DNA of 64,000 bases from Lachnospiraceae bacterium (GTDB taxonomy: Bacteria; Bacillota; Clostridia; Lachnospirales; Lachnospiraceae). Shown in pieces: positions 1-7,710 of the stretch (positions within the stretch are counted from its first letter, which is position 1; each line of letters begins with the position of its first letter). The notes under the pieces are model-generated. The model was not told the origin of the DNA, searched no databases, and saw only the letters and a program-made list of their open reading frames with translations. The position numbers and the translations under genes were made by a program. Where the stretch lies: positions 1-64,000 of the forward strand of contig JAILOV010000006.1 in the NCBI GenBank assembly GCA_024690605.1. Reading direction: 5' to 3'.

Positions 1-119
1 TTGAATACTTTAACAGCTGTCCTGAATCTTATCCCGTGTTTACTGAAATTGCTGGCTTCTTTTTCCTCATCCCACTCAAACTCGGCCGATTCTATATCGA
101 TATCAAAATACTCATACAT
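1..119 (-). CDS. brnT: BrnT-family toxin, 5' end only (runs off left edge)
   Basis: The minus strand encodes 39 residues from an ATG at 119 before the window ends. It contains FEWDEEK (residues 14-20) and SKHGIRF followed by AVKVF, which is the N-terminal signature of BrnT (DUF497) ribonuclease toxins of type II toxin-antitoxin systems. A TTGAGG ribosome binding site precedes the ATG. In the family, brnT is normally followed by the antitoxin gene brnA, which would lie outside the window. The family call rests on motif recognition in a short fragment; whether the gene is intact and whether brnA exists cannot be seen. Confidence 0.75.
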   Translation of the reverse strand, partial: MYEYFDIDIESAEFEWDEEKEASNFSKHGIRFRTAVKVF

Positions 120-152
120 AAACAAACCTCAAGAAGCATAAAAATCTACATA

Positions 153-183
153 ATTATAGTACATCAAAATGGCTGTTTTTCAA
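153..183 (-). promoter_or_regulatory. Probable sigma-A promoter of the brnT-like gene
   Basis: On the minus strand a TTGAAA box (178-183) and a perfect TATAAT box (153-158) are separated by 19 bases, about 35 bases upstream of the toxin start. The spacing is longer than ideal but the -10 is consensus. Confidence 0.5.
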
Positions 184-307
184 CGCCGTTGATTTCATCA
201 TCATTAGCCTGACTTGATATCCATGCCGGGATCTTTACCGTATTGCATGCCGGCAGATACGTACCGTTCGTTAACACACCTCACCGGCACCGGGCGTGGC
301 GTAAGAT

Positions 308-673
308 CCGACGGACTGCGGGAGAGACAGGATCGTGTATTCGAAATCGCCAGCGGTCCCTCGTGAAGACAATTGGGAGCGAGCGGCTAGATACTCCCTG
401 CGGGCAGGCAAAAAGCGGATCCCGCACGAGTCAAACTGTTTGAGGAAGCGGCGATTACTGGCGGAAGGAGAGCGGGCACAGCCCGGGATATGCAAAACCT
501 GGACTGTGCCCGGTTGACATCCGCCAGTTATTTCGCTGCGACGAGTTTTTGACGAGTGCGGGTAATCGGGCGCTTTTTGCGCCCGCAGCCGGAGTATCTC
601 CGCGAGCGGACAGTCTCACAAGGGACCGCTGGCGGTTTCGCCAGACTGGAGACTGACACCCGCAGTCCGGCGG
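308..673. repeat. 366-bp imperfect palindrome (nested inverted repeat)
   Basis: The two halves are imperfect reverse complements around position ~491. Matching blocks are 308-322 with 659-673 (one mismatch), 348-361 with 621-634, 457-465 with 520-528 and 473-481 with 504-512. Each arm also carries a related GATACTCC/GCGGGC/CAAAAAGCG stretch, and the right arm holds a perfect GGGCGC-T5-GCGCCC hairpin (568-584). The short reading frames inside it show no protein-like sequence. It could be a long-hairpin RNA, a palindromic MITE-like element, or two inverted copies of an intergenic repeat. Apart from this element, 120-765 holds only the brnT promoter and about 90 bases of proA leader. Confidence 0.7.
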
Positions 674-765
674 ATCAGGGAATTCATGGAAAATCTATAC
701 AGAAACCCCGGAGTGTGGTACTGTAGTGGGAGCATATCACCGCAGTTGTCAAAGGAGAGACCGAT

Positions 766-2052
766 ATGTCCGTACAGGGATCCGTTCATGAGATGAAGCG
801 CATCGCGCCCGGCATGGCAGCCGTATCCGGGGAGATGAAGAACCGGGCACTGCTGGCCGTCGCGGAGGCGCTTTCGGAAAAGAAGGAAGAACTGTTTGCC
901 GCCAACACCGCGGATCTGAAGAAGGCGGCGGAGAACGGCTTGAAGAGCGCCGTTCTGGGCCGGCTGAAATTCGATGAACATAAGCTTGCCGCCTGCGTGG
1001 AGGGACTGAAGCAGCTGGCGGCACTTCCCGATCCTGTGGGCCGGGTGCTCCTCGACAGAGAACTGGACGAGGGGCTGGAGCTGCGGCGTGTCTCCGTGCC
1101 GATCGGCGTGATCGGCGTGATCTTTGAAGCGAGACCGGACGCGATGATCCAGATCGCCGGCCTGTGCATCAAGAGCGGAAACTGTGCCGTGCTCAAGGGC
1201 GGCAGGGAAGCGACGGAAACGAATCGCGCCGTTTTCGGCGTGATCCGGGATGCCGTGGCGGCGGCCGGACTGCCGGCGAACTGCCTGCTGCAGGTCTCCG
1301 CGCATGAGGAGATCGATGAACTGTTAAAACTCGACCGGGATGTGGATCTCATCATCCCGCGCGGCTCCAATGCTTTTGTGCGGCACATCATGGAGAACAC
1401 GAAGATCCCGGTGCTGGGACACGCGGACGGGATCTGCCACATCTACGTGGATGAGAAGGCGGATCAGGCACAGGCCGTACCGCTGATCATCGACGCCAAG
1501 ACCCAGTATCCGGCAGCCTGCAACGCGGTGGAGACCGTGCTCGTGCATCAGGCTGTCAGTGTAGAATTCCTCCCTGTTCTCGTGAAGGCACTTCGCGACG
1601 CCGGCGTGACCGTGCACGGGGATGAAGCCTCCGCCGCGATCGTGACGCTCGACGGTCCCTGCCTCTCCGGTGAGGACTACCGCAGGGAATACGGCGATCT
1701 GGAGATCGCCCTGCGGATCGTCCGGGACACCGATGAGGCGATCGATCACATCAACACCTTCGGTTCTCATCACACGGATGCAATCCTGACGGAGGATGAT
1801 GCCGCAGCGGAACACTTCTTTTCCCTTGTGGATTCGGCCGGCGTCTATCGCAACTGCTCCACACGCTTCGCCGACGGCTTCCGCTACGGCTTCGGTGCGG
1901 AGGTCGGCATCAGCACCGGCAAGATCCACGCCAGAGGTCCTGTGGGGCTGGAGGGGCTCACGACCTACCGCTATCAGATCACCGGGCACGGTCAGACGGT
2001 CGGTGATTACGCGGAGGGACGGCGCGCTTTTCATTTCCGGGATCTTCCCTGA
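766..2052 (+). CDS. proA: Gamma-glutamyl phosphate reductase
   Basis: This 428-residue cytosolic enzyme reduces gamma-glutamyl phosphate with NADPH to glutamate semialdehyde, the second step of proline synthesis. The length is normal for ProA. The aldehyde-dehydrogenase-fold catalytic cysteine lies in YPAACNAVE (Cys252), and the FEARPDA motif (residues 120-126) and the HHTDAI region are present. AAAGGAGAG ends 6 bases before the ATG, fixing the start. proB, its usual partner, is not beside it; the gene stands alone between the palindromic element and fliB. No proline-linked leader element was recognised. Confidence 0.96.
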   Translation: MSVQGSVHEMKRIAPGMAAVSGEMKNRALLAVAEALSEKKEELFAANTADLKKAAENGLKSAVLGRLKFDEHKLAACVEGLKQLAALPDPVGRVLLDRELDEGLELRRVSVPIGVIGVIFEARPDAMIQIAGLCIKSGNCAVLKGGREATETNRAVFGVIRDAVAAAGLPANCLLQVSAHEEIDELLKLDRDVDLIIPRGSNAFVRHIMENTKIPVLGHADGICHIYVDEKADQAQAVPLIIDAKTQYPAACNAVETVLVHQAVSVEFLPVLVKALRDAGVTVHGDEASAAIVTLDGPCLSGEDYRREYGDLEIALRIVRDTDEAIDHINTFGSHHTDAILTEDDAAAEHFFSLVDSAGVYRNCSTRFADGFRYGFGAEVGISTGKIHARGPVGLEGLTTYRYQITGHGQTVGDYAEGRRAFHFRDLP

Positions 2053-2073
2053 TCCCGTGCGGGCGGCAGCACA

Positions 2074-3180
2074 TTGAAGACCAGAATCCGCACGATCTCC
2101 TTTTATGACCGCTTTGCCTGCGACGGAGCGGACTGTCCCCAGACCTGCTGCGGCGGCTGGAGGATCCCCGTGGATGAAGCTTCGGCAGCCCGTTACCGAA
2201 AGGAAGGGGGACTGCTGGGGGTTCGCGCGCGACTCGCGCTGTCCCGCGGGGAACAACCGTCTTTCAGCCGTCTCGCCTTTCATTGCCCGATGCAGGATCC
2301 CGACGGACTCTGTTCACTGCAGAAAAAAAGAGGGGAGAAATTCCTGCCGGAGGTCTGCCGGATCTTTCCGAGAGAATGGGCGAATCTCGGATCCTTTGTC
2401 GAGCGGACGCTGGATCTCTCGTGTATCAAAGCTGCGCGGCTGTTCCTGGAGGCGGCGGAAGATCCCGACGGCGGACTGGCCTTTCGTGAGGAAACGGGAC
2501 TCTGGGAAATGCCGCGGGCAGGAGACAACGATGATCCCGAATTCCTTGCCATGCTGGATAAAAAGCGGCCGGAGGTTCTGAAGCGGTTCCTGAACGGATC
2601 GATCGATACGCCGCAGAAGCTGGACGATGCGGTGTTCGCTATCGCGGATGACGCCAAACACATGCAGAACAGTTTCCTGCGCACCGATGAGGGCGGCATG
2701 CACAGGATCCGGCTGTTTCCTTTCTCCATCATGCTGATGAACGAGCTGATGAGCACCTGTTTTTATGAGGACCATCTGCGTTACACGGCACGCGGGCTGT
2801 ATCGCGCCTGCAGAGGCTATTATCGGACGTTCGACAGAATGACGGAGATCGAGGGGCAGAAAAAACTGGATGCGCTCACGGAGCGCTTCTTCGCGGCGGA
2901 CGGACCGGTCCCGCTTTCGGCCTTTGTGCGGTACTTTGCGTATTGCCTCATCCGTTCCTGGTTTGACAGTTATGAGGACTATTCCTTTGTCCGCCGGATC
3001 GTGGAGGCCGCGATCCACACCAATATGCTCCTTCTTTTCGAGCTGCTCGCCATGGACCGGGGGGAGAAACTCGATATCCCGGCCCGGGCATCGCTCATCG
3101 CCTCCTATGAAAAACGTGCCTTTCACAACAGCGACGCGATGGATGAGATGGTGAAGCAGGTGAATGCAAGATTCGTATAA
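2074..3180 (+). CDS. fliB: Flagellin lysine-N-methylase family protein (FliB)
   Basis: This 368-residue protein begins with a cysteine cluster (Cys16, Cys21, Cys25, Cys26 in FACDGADCPQTCCGGW), then CPMQDPDGLCSL and EVCRIFPRE, the pattern of the FliB/YkgJ iron-sulfur family that methylates lysines of flagellin. The start is a TTG 21 bases after proA; no in-frame ATG precedes the conserved cysteines, so TTG is favoured although the ribosome binding site is weak. No flagellin gene is nearby. With cheV just downstream it suggests the organism is motile. The substrate is inferred from the family. Confidence 0.8.
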   Translation: MKTRIRTISFYDRFACDGADCPQTCCGGWRIPVDEASAARYRKEGGLLGVRARLALSRGEQPSFSRLAFHCPMQDPDGLCSLQKKRGEKFLPEVCRIFPREWANLGSFVERTLDLSCIKAARLFLEAAEDPDGGLAFREETGLWEMPRAGDNDDPEFLAMLDKKRPEVLKRFLNGSIDTPQKLDDAVFAIADDAKHMQNSFLRTDEGGMHRIRLFPFSIMLMNELMSTCFYEDHLRYTARGLYRACRGYYRTFDRMTEIEGQKKLDALTERFFAADGPVPLSAFVRYFAYCLIRSWFDSYEDYSFVRRIVEAAIHTNMLLLFELLAMDRGEKLDIPARASLIASYEKRAFHNSDAMDEMVKQVNARFV

Positions 3181-3184
3181 CACA

Positions 3185-3213
3185 TTGACGGAAACACCGA
3201 AAATGTGTAAAAT
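3185..3213 (+). promoter_or_regulatory. Sigma-A promoter of cheV
   Basis: TTGACG (3185-3190) and TAAAAT (3208-3213) are separated by exactly 17 bases, just after the fliB stop and about 55 bases before cheV. cheV can therefore be transcribed separately from fliB. Confidence 0.7.
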
Positions 3214-3266
3214 ATAACAGATTATTTATGTGCGGACACCTTTGTTCCGCGTCATGGAGGGCAGGC

Positions 3267-4178
3267 ATGGACACAAACATACTTCTGGATTCCGGTACCA
3301 ATGAGCTCGAAGTCCTTGAATTTAAGGTGGACGAGCATTTCTACGGCATCAACGTCGCCAAGATCAAGGAGATCATTCAGTATCAGCCGGTGACACCGGT
3401 TCCGAATTCCCATCCGAGTATCGAGGGGATCTTTATGCCGCGTGATGTGATGATCACGGCGATCGATCTGCGTAACTGCCTGCAGCGCGGCACATCCGAG
3501 CCCGGCGGACTCTTTATCGTCACGAACTTCAACAAGCTGGATATCGCGTTCCATGTGGACTATGTGTCCGGGATCCATCGTGTTTCCTGGGCGGACATCA
3601 TCAAGCCCAATGAGGCGATCGCCAATACGGAAGCGGCTGTTTCGACCGGTATCATCAAGATCGATGACCGGCTGATCATCATCCTCGATTTCGAAAAGCT
3701 GGTCACCGACATCAACCCGGCGACCGGCCTGAAGATGGACGACGTCAGGGCCATGGGTCCCCGTCCGAGAAACGAGGTGCCGATCGTGCTGGCCGAGGAT
3801 TCCAAGATGCTCAACAAGATGATCGTCGCGTCGCTCGAGCAGGCCGGTTACACCAACGTGCGCCATTTTGAGAACGGGAAGCTCGCCTATGACTTTGTCA
3901 AGGAATGCCGCGACAACGGAACGCTCACGGAAAAGGTGCAGTGCATCATCACCGATATCGAAATGCCGCTCATGGACGGGCATCGTTTCACCAAGCTTGT
4001 CAAAACGGATGAGACCATGCACATGATCCCCGTGGTCATCTTCTCCTCGCTGATCAATGAGGAAATGCGCAAGAAGGGTGAGCAGCTCGGTGCCGACAGG
4101 CAGCTTACCAAGCCGGAGATCGGGAGCCTTGTCTCCGCGATCGATGAACTGGTCGGTATCGAAGGCGTGACGAAGTAA
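3267..4178 (+). CDS. cheV: Chemotaxis scaffold/response regulator CheV
   Basis: This 303-residue protein has a CheW-like coupling domain (about residues 10-155; EVLEFKVDEHFYGINVAKIKEI is typical) and a C-terminal receiver domain (about 170-300) with acidic pocket residues in LAEDS and the phospho-acceptor Asp230 in ITDIEMPLMDG. CheV links chemoreceptors to the kinase CheA and is itself phosphorylated by it. The chosen ATG follows TGGAGGGCAGGC; an in-frame ATG at 3228 would add 13 unlike residues and lacks a good site. It is an orphan chemotaxis gene here, flanked by fliB and followed by a terminator. Confidence 0.93.
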   Translation: MDTNILLDSGTNELEVLEFKVDEHFYGINVAKIKEIIQYQPVTPVPNSHPSIEGIFMPRDVMITAIDLRNCLQRGTSEPGGLFIVTNFNKLDIAFHVDYVSGIHRVSWADIIKPNEAIANTEAAVSTGIIKIDDRLIIILDFEKLVTDINPATGLKMDDVRAMGPRPRNEVPIVLAEDSKMLNKMIVASLEQAGYTNVRHFENGKLAYDFVKECRDNGTLTEKVQCIITDIEMPLMDGHRFTKLVKTDETMHMIPVVIFSSLINEEMRKKGEQLGADRQLTKPEIGSLVSAIDELVGIEGVTK

Positions 4179-4208
4179 CGGAAACCGTTTTTCGCAGAAA
4201 GGTTCTTT

Positions 4209-4245
4209 CGCAGCCGGCATTTTCACACCGGCTGCGTTCTTTTTA
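4209..4245 (+). terminator. Intrinsic terminator after cheV
   Basis: A perfect 9-bp stem CGCAGCCGG/CCGGCTGCG (4209-4217, 4228-4236) with a 10-base loop is followed by TTCTTTTT. It ends the cheV transcript ahead of ligA. Confidence 0.85.
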
Positions 4246-4264
4246 AGCATCGGGAAAGGAAACT

Positions 4265-6277
4265 ATGGACAGACCGGCCTATGACGAACTGAACGCGAAG
4301 ATCAACCGGCACATGGACCTCTACTACAATGAGGATGCGCCGGAGATCTCCGATGCGGAATATGACGCTCTGATGCGCGAACTCAAGGCGGCGGAAAAGG
4401 AGCATCCGGAATGGGTGACGCCCGATTCGCCGACGCAGAAGATCGGCGGTACGGCCAAACGTGAGGCCGGGGTCAAGGTCACGCATAATGTTCCGATGCT
4501 CTCCATCGAGGATGTCTTCGACAGGGAAGAGGTCGTCTCCTTTGTCGATCGGATCCACGAGAAACACCCCGGCTGTGCGTTCTCCGTGGAAGTCAAGATC
4601 GACGGACTGTCCATGACGTTGCGCTACGCCAGAAACGGTGACGGAGAACTCGCGCTGACTCTGGCGGAGACGCGAGGGGACGGCAGGATCGGCGAGGATG
4701 TGACGCTGAACGCTCTGACGATCCCGGATGTGAAGCGGGTGCTGGATCTGCCCTTTGATTCGCTGGAACTGCGCGGTGAGGTCTACATGACGCATGAGGC
4801 GTTTGATCGCTACAACGTTGAACAGGAGGAGGCGGGCAAACCGCCTGCCGCCAATCCGAGAAATCTCGCGGCAGGGACCTTGCGGCAGCTGGATCCGCAG
4901 ATCACGAAGAAGCGCGGGCTCTCGATGTTTGTTTTCAACGTGCAGGCGGGGCCCGCAGAGATCCGCGATGATCACTGCAGGGCGATGGAGATGCTCGCGG
5001 CCGCAGGCGTTCCGGTAGTCTTTCACAGACGCTGTGTCACCGGAGAGGATGTGCTCGCCGTGATCGATGCGATCGGCGAGATGCGCGGGGAGCTTCCGTT
5101 CGACCTGGACGGCGCGGTCGTGAAGATCGATCACACCCCCTGGCGCGAGGAGTTTCCTGCCGGCAGCAAGTATTCCGCCGGACATATCGCCTACAAGTAT
5201 CCGCCCGAGGAGAAGATCGTCGAGATGGACGCGATCGAGACGGCGGTCGGACGCACGGGAAAACTGACCTTTACCGGTGTCTTCCATGACAAGGATACGG
5301 GAAAGCCCGCCAGACTCTGCGGCACCGACGTTTCCCGGGCAACGCTCCACAATCAGGACTATATCCGTGACATGAAGATCGGCGTCGGCGGATGGTACCG
5401 GCTCTACAAGAGCGGAGAGATCATTCCGAGGCTGAACGGCTGCGTCAGAGAACCGGCGGAGGTCTATGTCGCGCCTGTCGCCTGTCCCGCCTGCGGTGAG
5501 GCACTCGTGCGCGAACCGGAGACCGCGGACATCCGCTGCGTGAATCCGGCGTGTCCGGCGCAGCTTGTGCGCACGATCTCCTATTTCGCCTCCCGCGACG
5601 CGATGAACATCATGGGACTCGGCGAGACGCTTGTGGAGGCGCTCACGCAGAGGGGGTATCTGAAGAATATCGCGGACATCTATCGTCTGAAGGATCACCG
5701 GGAGGCGCTGATCGAGGAGGGACTCATCGGCAAGGAAAAGAACACGGACAAGGTGCTTGCCGAGATCGAGAGATCGAAGGGGAACGATCCGGTCCGTCTG
5801 CTGACCGGTCTTGCCATCCGCAATGTGGGCACCCGGACCGCCAGGGAAGTGATGCGGCATTTTGATGACCTTTATGATCTGACGGCGGCCGACCGCCAGG
5901 AATTTCTCGCGATCCCCGATATCGGCGAGACGACTGCCGACGATCTCTACGGATATTTTCACAGGGACAGCAATGTCACCATGCTGAACGAGCTGCGTCT
6001 CATGGGTCTCAACATGAAATGCGTTAAGGAAGAGGGGAGTTCCGATGCATTGGCCGGCGAGACGGTGGTGATCACGGGGACGCTTCCCACGCTTGGACGC
6101 AAGGAAGCCGAGGCGTTTGTGACGAAAAACGGCGGCAAGGTCACCGGGAGTGTGAGTTCGAAGACAACCCTGCTGGTCGCCGGCGAGGCGGCCGGTTCGA
6201 AGCTGGCAAAGGCGCAGGCACTTGGTGTGCGTGTCATAACAGAAGAGGAGCTGATGGAATTATGCCGATCAAAGTAA
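4265..6277 (+). CDS. ligA: NAD-dependent DNA ligase LigA
   Basis: This 670-residue enzyme seals nicks between Okazaki fragments and in repair. The layout is canonical: adenylation domain with the KIDG motif (adenylated Lys111), OB fold, a four-cysteine zinc finger (CPACGE ... CVNPACPAQ, about residues 405-430), helix-hairpin-helix repeats, and a C-terminal BRCT domain (about 593-668). GGGAAAGGAAACT precedes the ATG. The last 16 bases overlap metA, suggesting translational coupling of two functionally unrelated genes. Confidence 0.98.
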   Translation: MDRPAYDELNAKINRHMDLYYNEDAPEISDAEYDALMRELKAAEKEHPEWVTPDSPTQKIGGTAKREAGVKVTHNVPMLSIEDVFDREEVVSFVDRIHEKHPGCAFSVEVKIDGLSMTLRYARNGDGELALTLAETRGDGRIGEDVTLNALTIPDVKRVLDLPFDSLELRGEVYMTHEAFDRYNVEQEEAGKPPAANPRNLAAGTLRQLDPQITKKRGLSMFVFNVQAGPAEIRDDHCRAMEMLAAAGVPVVFHRRCVTGEDVLAVIDAIGEMRGELPFDLDGAVVKIDHTPWREEFPAGSKYSAGHIAYKYPPEEKIVEMDAIETAVGRTGKLTFTGVFHDKDTGKPARLCGTDVSRATLHNQDYIRDMKIGVGGWYRLYKSGEIIPRLNGCVREPAEVYVAPVACPACGEALVREPETADIRCVNPACPAQLVRTISYFASRDAMNIMGLGETLVEALTQRGYLKNIADIYRLKDHREALIEEGLIGKEKNTDKVLAEIERSKGNDPVRLLTGLAIRNVGTRTAREVMRHFDDLYDLTAADRQEFLAIPDIGETTADDLYGYFHRDSNVTMLNELRLMGLNMKCVKEEGSSDALAGETVVITGTLPTLGRKEAEAFVTKNGGKVTGSVSSKTTLLVAGEAAGSKLAKAQALGVRVITEEELMELCRSK

Positions 6278-7227
6278 AGAACGGACTGCCCGCGAGGGAC
6301 AAGCTGGAGCGGGAGAACATCTTTGTCGTCGATGAGGACCGGGCGCTGCATCAGGACATCCGTCCGCTGCAGGTCTGCATCCTGAACCTGATGCCGCTCA
6401 AGGAGGATACGGAGCTGCATCTTCTGCGTGTTCTCTCCAACACGCCGCTGCAGATCGATGTCTCCTTCATGCAGATGAGCACACATCATTCGTCGAACAC
6501 ATCGCCGAACCACTTAAACCGTTTCTACCATCCGTTCCGGGAACTTTCGGACAACACCTATGACGGTCTGATCATCACCGGTGCGCCGGTCGAGATGCTG
6601 CCCTTTGAGGAGGTAGATTACTGGCAGGAGATCTGCGAGGTCTTTGACTGGTCGAGGACCAATGTGACATCCACCTATCACATCTGCTGGGGAGCGCAGG
6701 CGGGGCTCTATTATCATTACGGGATCAACAAGATCCCGCTGTCGCGCAAGCTATCCGGTGTGTATAAGCACCGCATCTTAAACCGCAAGGTTCCGCTGGC
6801 CCGCGGTATGGACGATATCTTCATGCTGCCGCACAGCCGCTATACCGCGCTGGATGAGGAACAGGTGGCGGCGTGCCCGGATCTGACGATCATCGGAGAA
6901 TCCGAGATCGCCGGGAGCGCGATCCTGGTGTCGAATGACGGAAAGAATATCTTTGTGACCGGCCACAGCGAATATGACCGCTACACGCTGGACAAGGAAT
7001 ACCGGCGCGATCTTGACAAGGGGATCGAGATCGAGATGCCGGAGCATTACTATCCGGGGGATAATCCGGCCCAAAAGCCGGTCCTTTCGTGGCGATCCAC
7101 GAGCAACTGCCTCTACACGAACTGGATCAACTATTATGTGTATCAGAACACGCCCTACCAGTGGGGACAGATCCTGGGCAGAGACGGGCATAAAGAGGCA
7201 TCCCGGGCTTTGACGCAGACCGTTTGA
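6262..7227 (+). CDS. metA: Homoserine O-acetyltransferase (MetA type)
   Basis: This 321-residue enzyme acylates homoserine, the first committed step of methionine synthesis. The catalytic residues match the E. coli MetA numbering without gaps: Cys142 (HICWGAQAG), His235 and Glu237 (TGHSEYD). Position 111 is Glu (GAPVEML), the residue associated with acetyl-CoA rather than succinyl-CoA use in this family, so acetyltransferase is the better name. The start lies inside ligA (16-base overlap). No SAM riboswitch or T-box is possible directly upstream because the leader is coding, so control must act through the ligA transcript or otherwise. Confidence 0.93.
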   Translation: MPIKVKNGLPARDKLERENIFVVDEDRALHQDIRPLQVCILNLMPLKEDTELHLLRVLSNTPLQIDVSFMQMSTHHSSNTSPNHLNRFYHPFRELSDNTYDGLIITGAPVEMLPFEEVDYWQEICEVFDWSRTNVTSTYHICWGAQAGLYYHYGINKIPLSRKLSGVYKHRILNRKVPLARGMDDIFMLPHSRYTALDEEQVAACPDLTIIGESEIAGSAILVSNDGKNIFVTGHSEYDRYTLDKEYRRDLDKGIEIEMPEHYYPGDNPAQKPVLSWRSTSNCLYTNWINYYVYQNTPYQWGQILGRDGHKEASRALTQTV

Positions 7228-7248
7228 TATCACAGAGGAGGTGACCGG

Positions 7249-7710
7249 ATGGAACCCCAAAACGCGGCGGAAGTACAGTCGGAAAAGACGATGGGCAAAA
7301 AGCCCCGACACGATAAGGAACTGATCGAATCCTGCGAAAAGCAGCGGGAAGCGCTCAAAAAGCAGCATGACGATCTGCAGAGAGATCTGGAGGAACAGCA
7401 GGCGCAGCAGAAAAAACTCGGCGAGCGGGAAGCACATGGCATGGCCGTCCGGCACAAGAAGTTCGGCGTGGGCAGGGTGACGAAGGAAGACGGCAGGTAT
7501 ATCGAGGTCACTTTTGACCGGCTGACCAAGACCTTTGTCCTCCCCGGGGCGATCGCCGGTGGTTTTCTGATCCCCGAGGAAGAGGGACTGATCGAATACT
7601 ACAAACGCAGTGCCGCGATCTATGAGCGCATTCAGAAATCGGATCTGCAGCTTCGCTCCAACGGGTTTGCCCTGCAGCGCGTCGAGGAGCGGCTCGAAAA
7701 ACTTCTTTAA
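7249..7710 (+). CDS. Small coiled-coil protein with a PcrA/UvrD-like C-terminal (Tudor-like) motif
   Basis: The 153 residues split into a highly charged, Gln/Glu/Lys-rich coiled coil (about 15-65) and a compact domain around VRHKKFGVGRV (about 65-75) with VTFDRLTKTFVLPGA. The H-K-F-G-x-G-x-V signature resembles the C-terminal Tudor-like segment of PcrA/UvrD helicases ('H.KFG.G.V'), which binds RNA polymerase in that family. GAGGTGACCGG precedes the ATG, 21 bases after metA. Function is unknown; an RNA-polymerase or helicase association is inference. Its 3' end overlaps the convergent activase gene by 4 bases. Confidence 0.75.
   Translation: MEPQNAAEVQSEKTMGKKPRHDKELIESCEKQREALKKQHDDLQRDLEEQQAQQKKLGEREAHGMAVRHKKFGVGRVTKEDGRYIEVTFDRLTKTFVLPGAIAGGFLIPEEEGLIEYYKRSAAIYERIQKSDLQLRSNGFALQRVEERLEKLL

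Noticed and set aside
308..673. Short frames within the palindrome as genes (for example 335-517)
   Set aside because: Composition is dictated by the inverted repeat, no ribosome binding sites, no protein-like sequence.
6262..7227. Homoserine O-succinyltransferase
   Set aside because: Residue 111 is Glu, the acetyl-CoA-type residue, instead of the Gly of succinyl-CoA enzymes.
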